A stretch of 64,000 nucleotides of DNA. Source: Paractinoplanes toevensis. GTDB lineage: Bacteria; Actinomycetota; Actinomycetes; Mycobacteriales; Micromonosporaceae. Positions 1 to 8,097 of this stretch are shown here, in pieces. Every line of letters starts with the position of its first letter. Within the stretch, counting starts at the first letter, position 1. The stretch spans positions 62,001 to 126,000 of the forward strand of contig NZ_BOQN01000021.1 in assembly GCF_018332695.1 (NCBI RefSeq), written 5' to 3'. The position numbers were made by a program, and so were the translations under genes. The notes under the pieces are model-generated. The model was given only the letters and a program-made list of their open reading frames with translations. It ran no database searches and was not told the origin of the DNA.

Positions 1-970
1 CGATCGCCTCGGCGACTGCACGATAGGGACGTAGCCCGGCCACGTCCTCGAAGTGCCACGGGAACAGGTGCTCGGCGGTCAGCAGGAGCGATTCGCCGCG
101 GAAATCCTCCGGTTGGACGCGTTCAGCCGACCACCGGGTCGCACCTCCGTCGGCATAGCTGGACTCGTGGACCACGGCGTACAGCGGGTTGCGGGCGTCG
201 AACGGCATCATCGCGACGGCATCATGCCGGAAGGCGGGCGCGGCGAAATCGAGCTCCAGCAGGTGATGCAGCTTCTCCGCGCCACCGTTCATCCCCAGTA
301 CGGCGCCGACGGTACGCATCAGACGCCGGGAGATCGGCTCGCCGTCGGGGCTGCGGATCTCACCGGCGTCGCACCGGTCGAGTAGTTCTGCGAGTCGGGC
401 GGCATCCCGCGGGAACCTGCGGTGAAAGCGATGGTTCAGCACCCGGGTCATCTCGAAGGCCGCCGAGTAGACGCTGTCGGTGGCGAGCCCGACCGGTGGC
501 AGGCCACCGGTGAAGAACACCTCCCGCAGACTGTCGGGTAACACCGACAGGTAGTGCAGGGCACAGTATCCGCCGAAGGACTGACCGAGCAGGGTCCAGC
601 GCCGAGCGCCCAGGTGTTCGCGCAGGCATTCGGCGTCCCGCACGATCGCGTCGGCCCGGAAGTGGCGAAGGTATTCGGCGTCCGCGGTCGGGTCCGGACC
701 GGGCGACCCGTACGGCGTGGAACGTCCGGTGCCGCGCTGATCGAGCATGACGACCCGGTAATCCCGCAGCGCCCGGCCCAGCCACGACGGGGACATCGGC
801 CGGCTGGACGGACGCGGCGCTTCGTGTCCGGGGCCGCCCTGAAGATAAACCAGATACGGCCGGTCCGAGCCGTCGTCGGCCGCGATCTCCCGCGCGTACA
901 CCTCGATGGTGGGCCCGTCGGCGCGGTCATGGTCGAGCGGAACCGTCATGACATGGTCGGTCAGCCGCAT
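1..970 (-). CDS. Prolyl-aminopeptidase-like alpha/beta hydrolase (3' end outside window)
   Basis: The frame runs leftwards off the window edge, so the C-terminus (including the catalytic His) is missing. The start at 970 gives MRLTDHVMTVPLDHD; the internal Met at 949 is an equally good start. Seen in the sequence: an LQGGPG oxyanion-type motif near residue 43, a DQRGTGRS segment near 78 and the nucleophile elbow GQSFGGYC with Ser131. This order (PLDH, GGPG, DQRGTG, GQSFGG) is characteristic of the prolyl iminopeptidase branch (peptidase S33), which removes N-terminal proline from peptides. No signal peptide is visible, so it is probably cytoplasmic. It is divergent from the oxidoreductase that starts at 1078. 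Family assignment is firm; substrate is inferred. Confidence 0.85.
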   Translation of the reverse strand, partial: MRLTDHVMTVPLDHDRADGPTIEVYAREIAADDGSDRPYLVYLQGGPGHEAPRPSSRPMSPSWLGRALRDYRVVMLDQRGTGRSTPYGSPGPDPTADAEYLRHFRADAIVRDAECLREHLGARRWTLLGQSFGGYCALHYLSVLPDSLREVFFTGGLPPVGLATDSVYSAAFEMTRVLNHRFHRRFPRDAARLAELLDRCDAGEIRSPDGEPISRRLMRTVGAVLGMNGGAEKLHHLLELDFAAPAFRHDAVAMMPFDARNPLYAVVHESSYADGGATRWSAERVQPEDFRGESLLLTAEHLFPWHFEDVAGLRPYRAVAEAI

Positions 971-1077
971 CCCGGGATCGTACGGCGGCGATGACGATCT
1001 CGCTGCCCAGCCGGCGCACCTGCGGGCAAAGGGGCGGCCGATCCAGATGCGACGCAGCGCGGGTCTAGAGTGGACGG

Positions 1078-2001
1078 ATGTTGGGTGTCGTCGCGATCGC
1101 GCTCGGTGGGCCCGAAGTGTTGCGAGTGACCGAGTTGCCCGAGCCTGCGGCCGGGCCCGGGCAGGTGCTCGTGCGGGTCCGCGCGGTGTGTGTGCACCCG
1201 GCCGACGTGGCGGCCACCACCGGGAAGATCCCCGGCGGGCCGGTGTCGCCGCCGTTTCTGCCGGGCTGGGACATCGCCGGTGAGGTGGCCTCGGTCGGCC
1301 CCGGCGCGGAGCAGTTCCAGGTCGGTGATCGCGTCGTCGGGATGATCCCGTGGTATCTGACACGGGGCGCGCCCGGCGGCTACGCCGAATTCGTGGCGGC
1401 CGACGTGGGCTGGCTGGTGCCGTTGCCGGACGGGCTCGACTTCGCAGCCGCGGCCACGGTGCCGCTGAACGCACAGACCGCGCACCAAGGGCTGGCACTG
1501 GTGTCGGCGGGCGGGTCCCCGGTCGGCAGCATTCTGGTCACCGGGGCCGGCGGTGGTGTCGGCGGCTTCGTCACCCAGCTGGCCGTTCGGGGCGGCTACC
1601 GCGTCCTGGCCCAGGCCGGCGACGGGGATGAGGAATGGGTGCGCGGTCTCGGCGCCCACCAAGTCGTTTCCCGCTCGGCCGATCCGGCGGAGGCCGGGCC
1701 GGTGGCCGCGGTGTTCGACGCGGTTCCGGTCGGCGCGGCGGCGGCCGCCGCCGTCGAGGACGGCGGGGTCGTGGTCACCACCCGGCCCACGCCGCCGATC
1801 GTTCCCGCCCGTGGTGTGCGCCAGGAGGTGCAACTCATCCGGCTCGACCGCGAACTGCTGGCCGACCTGGTGGGACAGGTGGCGGCGGGGCTGCTACGCA
1901 CCCGCGTGGCGGCCACCATGCCGTTGACCGAGGCGGCCGAGGCGCACCGGCGCGTGCTGGCCGGCGGCCTGCGCGGCAAGCTCGTGCTGACCCTGGGCTG
2001 A
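1078..2001 (+). CDS. Zinc-less MDR-family NAD(P)-dependent quinone oxidoreductase
   Basis: This 307-residue protein has the medium-chain dehydrogenase/reductase layout: an N-terminal GroES-like half (residues 1-120, with GPEVLRV and PAAGPGQVLVRV) and a Rossmann nucleotide-binding half with VTGAGGGVGGFVTQLA near residues 155-170. The Cys/His ligands for catalytic and structural zinc are absent, which places it with the quinone oxidoreductases/enoyl reductases. It probably reduces quinones or enones with NADPH in the cytoplasm. It is a single-gene unit; the minus-strand TetR gene converges on it 12 bp beyond its stop. The physiological substrate cannot be read from the sequence. Confidence 0.88.
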   Translation: MLGVVAIALGGPEVLRVTELPEPAAGPGQVLVRVRAVCVHPADVAATTGKIPGGPVSPPFLPGWDIAGEVASVGPGAEQFQVGDRVVGMIPWYLTRGAPGGYAEFVAADVGWLVPLPDGLDFAAAATVPLNAQTAHQGLALVSAGGSPVGSILVTGAGGGVGGFVTQLAVRGGYRVLAQAGDGDEEWVRGLGAHQVVSRSADPAEAGPVAAVFDAVPVGAAAAAAVEDGGVVVTTRPTPPIVPARGVRQEVQLIRLDRELLADLVGQVAAGLLRTRVAATMPLTEAAEAHRRVLAGGLRGKLVLTLG

Positions 2002-2013
2002 GCAACGGCCGGG

Positions 2014-2601
2014 TCAGGTGTCGGCGCGAGCGAGGGGGAAGCCGGTCTCCAGGTAGGTGATGGCCTGGTTGACCGACGCGACACCGGCCGGCTCGCCGTG
2101 CAGAGCAGCGAGGACGGCACCGGTCAGCGCACCGGTGAAGATGCGCGCCTCGAACCGGTCCGAGCCGGGCGGCAGCCGGTCCACGAGTGCTTCGGCCAGC
2201 GCGGTGACTACCCGCCTCAGCTCATCGAGCTGGGCTCGGCGGAGCTCCGGGACGGTGTCGATCAGCCGGCGGCGCTGGTCTTCCCGGTCACGTTCCAGGC
2301 GGGCCAGCCCGGCCGCCACGGCCTGGCGGAACGCGGTGACCGGCGCCGCGTGGGCGGGCTGTTCGGCGAGGGCGGTGAGCATGGTTGCCTCGAGGTCGTC
2401 GGCGAGAACGAGGCGTTCCTTGGTGGCGAAGTAGCGGAAGAACGTGCTCGGCGAGATGTCGGCGGCCGCGGCGATCTGCTCGGTGGTCGTCGGGCCGTAA
2501 CCCTGTTCGGCGAAAAGGCGCAGTCCTTCGGTACGGATACGGGCGCGGATCTGCTCCTTCTTGCGGGCTCGAAGGCCCACGGGGGTGGACTCAGCCGACA
2601 T
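2014..2601 (-). CDS. TetR/AcrR-family transcriptional repressor
   Basis: This 195-residue protein has an N-terminal TetR DNA-binding domain (residues 10-60, with the helix-turn-helix IAAAADISPSTFFRYF followed by ATKERLV) and a variable helical C-terminal ligand domain. It is the second gene of an operon: its ATG overlaps the end of the upstream SDR gene by 11 bp, so the two are probably translationally coupled. It likely represses its own operon through the tandem 16-bp repeat at 3462-3493 just upstream of the SDR start codon. The inducer is unknown, but the linked dehydrogenase may act on it or on a related small molecule. Confidence 0.9.
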   Translation of the reverse strand: MSAESTPVGLRARKKEQIRARIRTEGLRLFAEQGYGPTTTEQIAAAADISPSTFFRYFATKERLVLADDLEATMLTALAEQPAHAAPVTAFRQAVAAGLARLERDREDQRRRLIDTVPELRRAQLDELRRVVTALAEALVDRLPPGSDRFEARIFTGALTGAVLAALHGEPAGVASVNQAITYLETGFPLARADT

Positions 2602-3460
2602 GCGGGACTCCCACCAGCTGCTCGGTGAGTTCCCACAGCCTGCGCTGCTCGGCGGGGTCGGCGCCGGGTGGCACCGGGGTCAGCTGTTTTCCGGTACGGG
2701 CGGAGAAGTAGCCGCCGGTGCACGCGGCCAGTGCCGGGTCGGTGGCCAGGCGGACTATTCCGGAGGTGCCTCGCCGTGGATCACCGACGCGGAGCGACCG
2801 CAGAACCTTCTCCAGGGCGGCGGCGAACCGCAGTTCGCGGCCGAGGCCGGTGACGTTGAAGCCGGGGTCGAGGGCGTTCGCCGTCACTCCGGTTCCGGAC
2901 AGCCGGCGCGCCAACTCGGCCGAGAACATGATGTCCAGCAGTTTCGTCCGGCCGTAGATCGCCGACGACTGCCGGGCGTTGAACGGTGCGGTATCGGTCA
3001 GGTCGTCGGGCAGGGTGAGCACGCCGTGCCGGCGCGATGCCTCGGAGGCCACGGTGACGACCCGGGCCGGCGCGGAGGCGATGAGCGTCGACCGCAGCAC
3101 CGAGGTCAGCACCCAGGGCGCGAGGTAGTTGACCACCATCATCTCCGGAAGCCCGGCCCGGGTGGTCCGCGGCGCGAAGGCGTGCAGCCCGGCGTTGTTG
3201 ATGAGTACGTCGATGCGGGCGTACCCGTTCGCGATCTGCTCGCCCGCCCGGCGCACCTGGTCCAGGTCCGTGAGGTCGGCCAGAACGACCTCGGTGGCGC
3301 CGCCCGGTGCCGCCTCCTCGATCCGGGCGACGGTGGCGTCGGCCCTCTCGGCGCTGCGGGCCAGAAGGACCAGCGAGAAGCCTCGACGGGCCAGATCGAT
3401 CGCCGCAAGTTCACCGAGTCCGCTGGTGGCGCCGGTGATGACGGCCGTGGGAGTTTCCAT
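2591..3460 (-). CDS. Short-chain dehydrogenase/reductase
   Basis: This 289-residue SDR has the N-terminal cofactor motif TGATSGLG (residues 10-17), an NNAG motif near residue 90 and the YGRTK active-site segment (Tyr and Lys) near residue 170. The length and the retinol-dehydrogenase-like C-terminus (ALDPGFNVTGLG) fit the extended RDH/WWOX-type classical SDRs, which oxidise or reduce alcohols and ketones with NADP(H). The arginine after the first beta strands (LLARSAER) favours NADP. It heads a two-gene operon with the overlapping TetR gene. The ATG at 3460 lies directly next to the repeat taken as the TetR operator. Confidence 0.9.
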   Translation of the reverse strand: METPTAVITGATSGLGELAAIDLARRGFSLVLLARSAERADATVARIEEAAPGGATEVVLADLTDLDQVRRAGEQIANGYARIDVLINNAGLHAFAPRTTRAGLPEMMVVNYLAPWVLTSVLRSTLIASAPARVVTVASEASRRHGVLTLPDDLTDTAPFNARQSSAIYGRTKLLDIMFSAELARRLSGTGVTANALDPGFNVTGLGRELRFAAALEKVLRSLRVGDPRRGTSGIVRLATDPALAACTGGYFSARTGKQLTPVPPGADPAEQRRLWELTEQLVGVPHVG

Positions 3461-3461
3461 G

Positions 3462-3493
3462 AATTGAGAGTACTACCAATTGACAGTGCTGTC
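3462..3493. promoter_or_regulatory. Tandem 16-bp direct repeat, probable TetR operator
   Basis: Two copies, AATTGAGAGTACTACC and AATTGACAGTGCTGTC, abut exactly and match at 12 of 16 positions. The second also holds a TGACAG/CTGTCA inverted repeat with a 2-bp spacer. They sit immediately upstream of the SDR start codon, which is where an autoregulating TetR repressor would bind. The binding role is inferred. Confidence 0.5.
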
Positions 3494-3526
3494 AGAATCG
3501 CGGCCAGGTGTGACGAGGGCCCTAAT

Positions 3527-3545
3527 GTAGGTAAGGCATGCCTAA
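3527..3545. promoter_or_regulatory. DtxR/IdeR-type iron box upstream of fprA
   Basis: GTAGGTAAGGCATGCCTAA matches the IdeR/DtxR consensus TWAGGTWAGSCTWACCTWA at 16 of 19 positions and has near-perfect dyad symmetry around GCATGC. It lies 48 bp before the fprA start, so fprA is probably repressed when ferrous iron is plentiful. Confidence 0.65.
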
Positions 3546-3593
3546 CTAGGATGGGGATCTCTGCACGTCTCCGAACGAATGAGGAACGCGACC

Positions 3594-4943
3594 ATGGAAC
3601 GCCCGCTGCGGGTTGCCGTCATCGGAACCGGCCCGGCCGGTGTCTACGCCGCCGACCACCTGATCAAGAGCTCGGAGACCGTGACGGTCGACATCTTCGA
3701 TCGGCTGCCCACACCGTACGGCCTGATTCGTTATGGCGTGGCGCCCGACCATTCCCGGATCAAGGAGGTGGTCAACGCCCTTTATCGGGTGCTGAACAAC
3801 CCGCGCATCCGGTTCATCGGCAACGTCGAGTACGGAGTGGACGTCAAGCAGGACGAGCTGTGGCGCTTCTACGACGCCACGGTCATCGCGACCGGCGCCG
3901 AGAAGGACCGCCCGCTCGACATCCCCGGCATCGACCTGCCCGGCAGCTACGGGGCCGCCGACTTCGCGTCCTGGTACAACGGGCACCCGGACGTGCCGCG
4001 GGAATGGCCGCTCGACGCCACCGAGATCGCCGTGATCGGGGCCGGCAACGTGGCCGTCGACGTGGCCCGGATCCTCGCGAAGACCGCCGACGAACTCCTG
4101 ACGACGGAGATCCCGGACAACGTCTACCAGGCGCTGAAAGCCAGCCCGGCCACCGACGTGCACATGTTCTCCCGGCGCGGCCCGGCCCAGGTGAAGTTCA
4201 CCCCGCAGGAGCTGCGCGAGCTCGACGCGTCGCCCAACGTCGAGGTGATCGTGCACCCGGAGGGCATCGAGTTCGACGAGGGCAGCCTCGCCGCCATCCG
4301 CGAGACCCGGCACGTGAAGATGTGCGTCGACATCCTGCAGAACTGGGCCGTCCGCGATCCGCGGGACCGCCCGCGCCGGCTGCACCTGCACTTCCTGCAG
4401 TCCCCGGTCGCCGTCCTCGGCGACGGCAAGGTGTCGGGACTGCGCACCGAGACCCAGGAGCTGACCGGCGACGGCTGGGTGCGCGGCACCGGCGAGTTCA
4501 CCGACTGGCCGGTACAGGCGGTCTACCGGGCCGTCGGCTACCTCAGCCAGGCGCTGCCGGAGCTGCCGTTCGACAACAGCAGCGGGACCATCCCGCACAC
4601 GGCCGGGCGCATTCTCGACCTCGACGGCGAGCACATCCCCGGCATGTACGTGACCGGCTGGATCAAACGCGGCCCGGTCGGCCTCATCGGCCACACCAAG
4701 GGTGACGCCGGCGAGACGATCGCCAGCCTGCTGGCGGACGCGGACGCCCTGCCGGCCGCGCCCGACCGCGATCCGGACGCCGTCCTCGCGCACCTGGTCA
4801 GCCGCGGTCTGCGGTACACGACGTGGGCCGGCTGGCAGCGGCTGGACGAGCACGAGATCGGCCTCGGCGCGCCGCACGGCCGCAAGCGGATCAAGGTCGT
4901 CCCCCGCGAGAACATGCTCGACATCTGCTCGGCCGACAGTTAG
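3594..4943 (+). CDS. fprA: Ferredoxin/adrenodoxin-type NADP+ reductase (FprA family)
   Basis: This 449-residue flavoprotein has the FAD-binding [13 protein letters not shown] near the N-terminus, [17 protein letters not shown] near residues 40-56, the NADP-binding [13 protein letters not shown] near 150, and the C-terminal [18 protein letters not shown] segment that contacts FAD. All are hallmarks of mycobacterial FprA and mitochondrial adrenodoxin reductase. It passes electrons from NADPH to ferredoxins, for example for P450s. I chose the ATG at 3594 because GAGGA lies 8 bp before it; an in-frame ATG at 3579 has no ribosome site. The iron box at 3527-3545 predicts induction under iron limitation, when ferredoxin metabolism shifts. 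Confidence 0.93.
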   Translation: MERPLRVAVIGTGPAGVYAADHLIKSSETVTVDIFDRLPTPYGLIRYGVAPDHSRIKEVVNALYRVLNNPRIRFIGNVEYGVDVKQDELWRFYDATVIATGAEKDRPLDIPGIDLPGSYGAADFASWYNGHPDVPREWPLDATEIAVIGAGNVAVDVARILAKTADELLTTEIPDNVYQALKASPATDVHMFSRRGPAQVKFTPQELRELDASPNVEVIVHPEGIEFDEGSLAAIRETRHVKMCVDILQNWAVRDPRDRPRRLHLHFLQSPVAVLGDGKVSGLRTETQELTGDGWVRGTGEFTDWPVQAVYRAVGYLSQALPELPFDNSSGTIPHTAGRILDLDGEHIPGMYVTGWIKRGPVGLIGHTKGDAGETIASLLADADALPAAPDRDPDAVLAHLVSRGLRYTTWAGWQRLDEHEIGLGAPHGRKRIKVVPRENMLDICSADS

Positions 4944-4984
4944 GACCTGTCCGGTACGGTGAACGGAGGTGCGCCGGGAAGTCT

Positions 4985-5008
4985 GGTCGGCAATTGGTTG
5001 CCCCGACC
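4985..5008 (+). other. Hairpin in the short leader before nhaA
   Basis: GGTCGG pairs with CCGACC and CAA with TTG around a TTGG loop, with two unpaired C residues. It fills the 83-bp gap between fprA and nhaA, ending 18 bp before the GTG start at 5027. It could weakly terminate the fprA message or act as a translational control element. No known riboswitch consensus was recognised. Confidence 0.35.
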
Positions 5009-5026
5009 CCGAAAGCTGGCCCGTCC

Positions 5027-6310
5027 GTGAGTGAAACACCCCGCGTCTTCAGCCCCGGCTCCTGGGGTGAGGCCCGCCGCATCACCGATCTGCTCCGCAA
5101 GGAGACGATCGGCGGCGCGTTGCTGCTGGCCGGCACGCTGGTCGCGCTGATCTGGGCCAACTCCCCCTGGTCCGGCGGTTACGACGCACTGGTCGGGTTC
5201 ACGGTCGGCCCGTCGGTGCTGCACCTGGACCTGTCGCTGGGGGTCTGGGCGGCCGACGGTCTGCTGGCGATCTTCTTCTTCGTCGCCGGGCTGGAGCTCA
5301 AGCGCGAGTTCGTGGCCGGTGACCTGCGCGATCCGCGGCGGGCGGCGGTGCCGGTGGCCGCCGCGGCCGGTGGCGTGATCGTGCCCGCGATCCTGTACAC
5401 GCTGGTCAACTTGGGCGGCGCGGTCGAGGGCTGGGCGATCCCGACGGCGACCGACATCGCGTTCGCGCTGGCGGTGCTGGCCGTGGTCGGGCGGTCGCTG
5501 CCCACCGCGTTGCGCACGTTCCTGCTGACCCTGGCGGTCGTGGACGACCTCCTCGCGATCGTGATCATCGCCATCTTCTACACCGACCACCTGTCGGTGC
5601 TGCCGCTGACGGCGGCCCTGGTGCCGCTGGCGCTGTTCACCGTGCTGGTGCAGCGACGGGTGCGGTCCTGGTGGCTGCTGCTCCCACTGGCCTTCGCGGC
5701 CTGGGCGTTCGTGCACGCCTCCGGGGTGCACGCGACCGTCGCCGGCGTGCTCCTCGGTTTCGCCGTACCCGTCCTGCGCTCCGAACGGGCCGGCGGCCCG
5801 GAGGCCGGCCCGGGCCTGGCCGAGCATTTCGAGCACCGGTTCCGGCCGATCTCCGCCGGGGTCGCGGTGCCGGTCTTCGCGCTGATGTCCGCCGGGGTCG
5901 CAATCGGCGGGCTGCACGGCCTGACCTCGGCGATCACCGATCCGATCGCGATCGGCATCATGCTCGGCCTGGTGGTCGGCAAGCCGATCGGCATCCTGCT
6001 CGCGACCTGGCTGACGGCGCGCTTCACCCGGGCGACGATCGACTCCGGGCTGTCCTGGATCGACATGGCCGGCCTGGCCGTGCTGGCCGGGATCGGCTTC
6101 ACCGTCTCGTTGCTCATCGGTGAGCTGGCGTTCGGCGCCGGCGGCGAGCAGGACGACCACGTGAAGGTGGCCGTCCTGCTCGGCTCGCTGATCGCGGCGG
6201 TGCTGGCGTCCGGTGTGCTGCGCGCCCGCAACCGCGTCTACCGGCGCATCCGGGAGGCCGAGCGGGCCGACCGCAACCGCGACGACATCCCCGACATCTA
6301 CCAGGCCTGA
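5027..6310 (+). CDS. nhaA: Na+/H+ antiporter NhaA
   Basis: This 427-residue polytopic membrane protein exchanges cytoplasmic Na+ for external protons. Seen: the family motif [17 protein letters not shown] and the following [16 protein letters not shown], which contain the paired aspartates of NhaA ion transport, plus about twelve hydrophobic segments and the C-terminal [16 protein letters not shown] block. The GTG at 5027 (VSETPRVF) is the usual NhaA-length start but lacks a clear ribosome site; an in-frame TTG at 4994, inside the leader hairpin, is an alternative. The gene follows fprA on the same strand by 83 bp, so shared transcription is possible but not shown. Confidence 0.93.
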   Translation: MSETPRVFSPGSWGEARRITDLLRKETIGGALLLAGTLVALIWANSPWSGGYDALVGFTVGPSVLHLDLSLGVWAADGLLAIFFFVAGLELKREFVAGDLRDPRRAAVPVAAAAGGVIVPAILYTLVNLGGAVEGWAIPTATDIAFALAVLAVVGRSLPTALRTFLLTLAVVDDLLAIVIIAIFYTDHLSVLPLTAALVPLALFTVLVQRRVRSWWLLLPLAFAAWAFVHASGVHATVAGVLLGFAVPVLRSERAGGPEAGPGLAEHFEHRFRPISAGVAVPVFALMSAGVAIGGLHGLTSAITDPIAIGIMLGLVVGKPIGILLATWLTARFTRATIDSGLSWIDMAGLAVLAGIGFTVSLLIGELAFGAGGEQDDHVKVAVLLGSLIAAVLASGVLRARNRVYRRIREAERADRNRDDIPDIYQA

Positions 6311-6421
6311 TCATCGGTGGGGAAGAGCGCAGGGCATCGGCCGGTCGGGAAAAGGCGAAAACGCAGCCAGAGGTACGGCATCCCGAGCAGCCGGCTGGAC
6401 GGCCTCGCGGGATCGCCGGGT

Positions 6422-6967
6422 TCAGGCGGACGGGCGGGCCGGCATCGCGCTCCGGCGCTCGCGGAAGGTGGCCATCTTGGCGCGGTTGCCGCAGTTGGCC
6501 ATGTCGCACCAGCGCCGCGAGGTGTTCCGGGAACCGTCGAGGAAGACCCAGCGGCAGTCGTCACCGCGGCAGGCTTTGAGCCGGGGCCAGCCGGGCCGGG
6601 CGGTGGCCCGGAGCAGCGCGGTGACCGTGGCGGCGCAGATGTCGCGCGCGAGGTCGCCGGGCGGGTCGGCGCGGAGCAGCGGCTGGGCCGGCCGGTCGAA
6701 GCGCAGGTTCAGCGCCTTCAGGCCGGTCGGTCCGGCCAGATCGGCCTCGATGCCGTTGTTGCGCAGGGCGAGACCGCGGATGAGACGGCGCAGCGACCGC
6801 AGCATCGCGAGGCTCTCGGGCGCCACCACACCGCGGCGGGCCGGCGCTCCGGTGGAACGCCACCACGAGCGGATCGCGGCGGCGCCGGCGAACTCGTCCC
6901 GTTCGCCGTGCGCGGTGTTGGCCACGGCGATGAGCAGTTCCTCGTCCTCGAGCCCGACCGGCCTCAT
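6422..6967 (-). CDS. CGNR zinc-finger transcriptional regulator
   Basis: This 181-residue protein has an N-terminal ABATE-type helical domain (roughly residues 1-125) and a C-terminal treble-clef zinc finger with the pattern CRGDDC...RRWCDMANCGNR at about residues 135-170. The CGNR motif gives the family its name and is thought to bind DNA, with the N-terminal domain as possible stress or ligand sensor. I use the ATG at 6967, preceded by GGTGG; a TTG at 6982 is in frame but unlikely. The gene diverges from the acetyltransferase at 7070 across about 100 bp, so it may control that gene. Function beyond regulation is inferred. Confidence 0.85.
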   Translation of the reverse strand: MRPVGLEDEELLIAVANTAHGERDEFAGAAAIRSWWRSTGAPARRGVVAPESLAMLRSLRRLIRGLALRNNGIEADLAGPTGLKALNLRFDRPAQPLLRADPPGDLARDICAATVTALLRATARPGWPRLKACRGDDCRWVFLDGSRNTSRRWCDMANCGNRAKMATFRERRSAMPARPSA

Positions 6968-7069
6968 GTAACCACCGTACAAGTTTTATCGGTTGCTCGA
7001 ATCGGTAACCGGTGTAACCGTATCGGTGGTTGCGGCGCCGCAGGTGCGACGCTCCGCCAGGAGGCGACG

Positions 7070-7930
7070 ATGACCGAGCCGACCACGCGCGATTCGCTGT
7101 TCTGCGACATCGCTCTCGCCGGGCGCATCGAGCGGGCCGAGGCCCAACTCATCGCCGCGTGGAACGACGCCGCCCGCCGCCGGCGAGGCGGTTCCGCGGG
7201 TTTCGCGATACCGATCGCGGGCGGCGTGGCCAGTTACGCCGAGCCCGACTCGCCGATCAACAAGATCGCCGGTCTCGGCTTCGCCGGCCTGCCCGACCCG
7301 GCCGAGCTCGACCGGGTCGAGCGCGCGTTCGCCGATCGGTCGGCGCCGGTCCAGGCGGAGGTGGCCGGCCTCGCCGACCCGGCGCTTCTCGAGCTGCTGG
7401 CCGATCGGGGCTACCGGCTGGTGTCGTTCGAGAACGTCCTCGGCCGAGCCATCGGCGGCGACGCCGAACGAGTCGCCCCGGCCGGGGTCGAGGTCCGCCC
7501 GATCGGTGACGACGACTTCGACGGCTGGCTGGAGGTCGTCGTCGAGGCCACGCTGCACCCGGACACCCAGGGTGTGCCGTGGCCGGAGGAGTTTCCCCGG
7601 GAGATCCTGGAGAACGCCGAGCGGGACACCGCCGGCCTGATGCGGCGCTACCTGGCCACCCTCGACGGGGTTCCGGCCGGCGGCGGCAGCATGCGCGTCG
7701 CCGACGGCATCGCCCAGCTGACCGGCGCCGGCACCGCACCGGCCTTCCGGCGCCGCGGCGTCCAGAGCGCCCTGCTGGCCGCCCGGGTCGCCGACGCCAC
7801 CGCGGCCGGCTGCGACATCGCGACCATCGTCGTCCAGCCGGGCTCCCGGTCGCAGCAGAACGCCCAGCGCCGGGGCTTCGACCTGCTCTACAGCCGGGCG
7901 ATACTCGTGCGGGCGCCAGTCCCGTCCTGA
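7070..7930 (+). CDS. GNAT-family N-acetyltransferase
   Basis: This 286-residue protein has a C-terminal GNAT fold. The acetyl-CoA loop appears as TAPAFRRRGVQSALLAARV near residues 222-240, followed by SRSQQNAQRRGFDLLYSRAIL, the usual beta-strand/Asn-helix end of the family. The N-terminal 140 residues are a degenerate GNAT-like or ligand half with no motif I recognise. The ATG at 7070 follows CCAGGAGG by 6-7 bp. It would transfer acetyl groups to an unknown amine in the cytoplasm. It diverges from the CGNR regulator at 6967. Confidence 0.85.
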   Translation: MTEPTTRDSLFCDIALAGRIERAEAQLIAAWNDAARRRRGGSAGFAIPIAGGVASYAEPDSPINKIAGLGFAGLPDPAELDRVERAFADRSAPVQAEVAGLADPALLELLADRGYRLVSFENVLGRAIGGDAERVAPAGVEVRPIGDDDFDGWLEVVVEATLHPDTQGVPWPEEFPREILENAERDTAGLMRRYLATLDGVPAGGGSMRVADGIAQLTGAGTAPAFRRRGVQSALLAARVADATAAGCDIATIVVQPGSRSQQNAQRRGFDLLYSRAILVRAPVPS

Positions 7931-8000
7931 CCGTTCGGCGACGCGTCGTCAGCGGCGCAACGCCATGTAATCCACATCACACCGCAAATCAGACATGCCC

Positions 8001-8029
8001 TTGTATCGATATTGACTCGTCTCTATTCT
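8001..8029 (+). promoter_or_regulatory. Putative sigma-70-type promoter of the pectate lyase
   Basis: TTGTAT (8001-8006) and TATTCT (8024-8029) are separated by 17 bp in an AT-richer pocket. The predicted transcription start falls on the palindrome at 8033-8048. Confidence 0.45.
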
Positions 8030-8032
8030 CCG

Positions 8033-8048
8033 AGGAAAGCGCTTTCCT
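8033..8048. promoter_or_regulatory. LacI-type operator palindrome
   Basis: AGGAAAGCGCTTTCCT is a perfect 16-bp palindrome with the central CG step and GAAAGCGCTTTC core typical of LacI/GalR-family sugar repressor operators. It lies just after the putative -10 element and 50 bp before the pectate lyase start, a position that would block transcription initiation. The repressor is not encoded nearby. Confidence 0.65.
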
Positions 8049-8097
8049 GTGGCTCGTCCGCCACCTGACGCGCTCTCGACTACGAGGTGAGACTCTG

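Noticed and set aside
3546..5039. Long open frame antisense to fprA
   Set aside because: It mirrors the third-position GC bias of fprA, has low-complexity Arg/Gly/Asp composition and no ribosome site or family motif.
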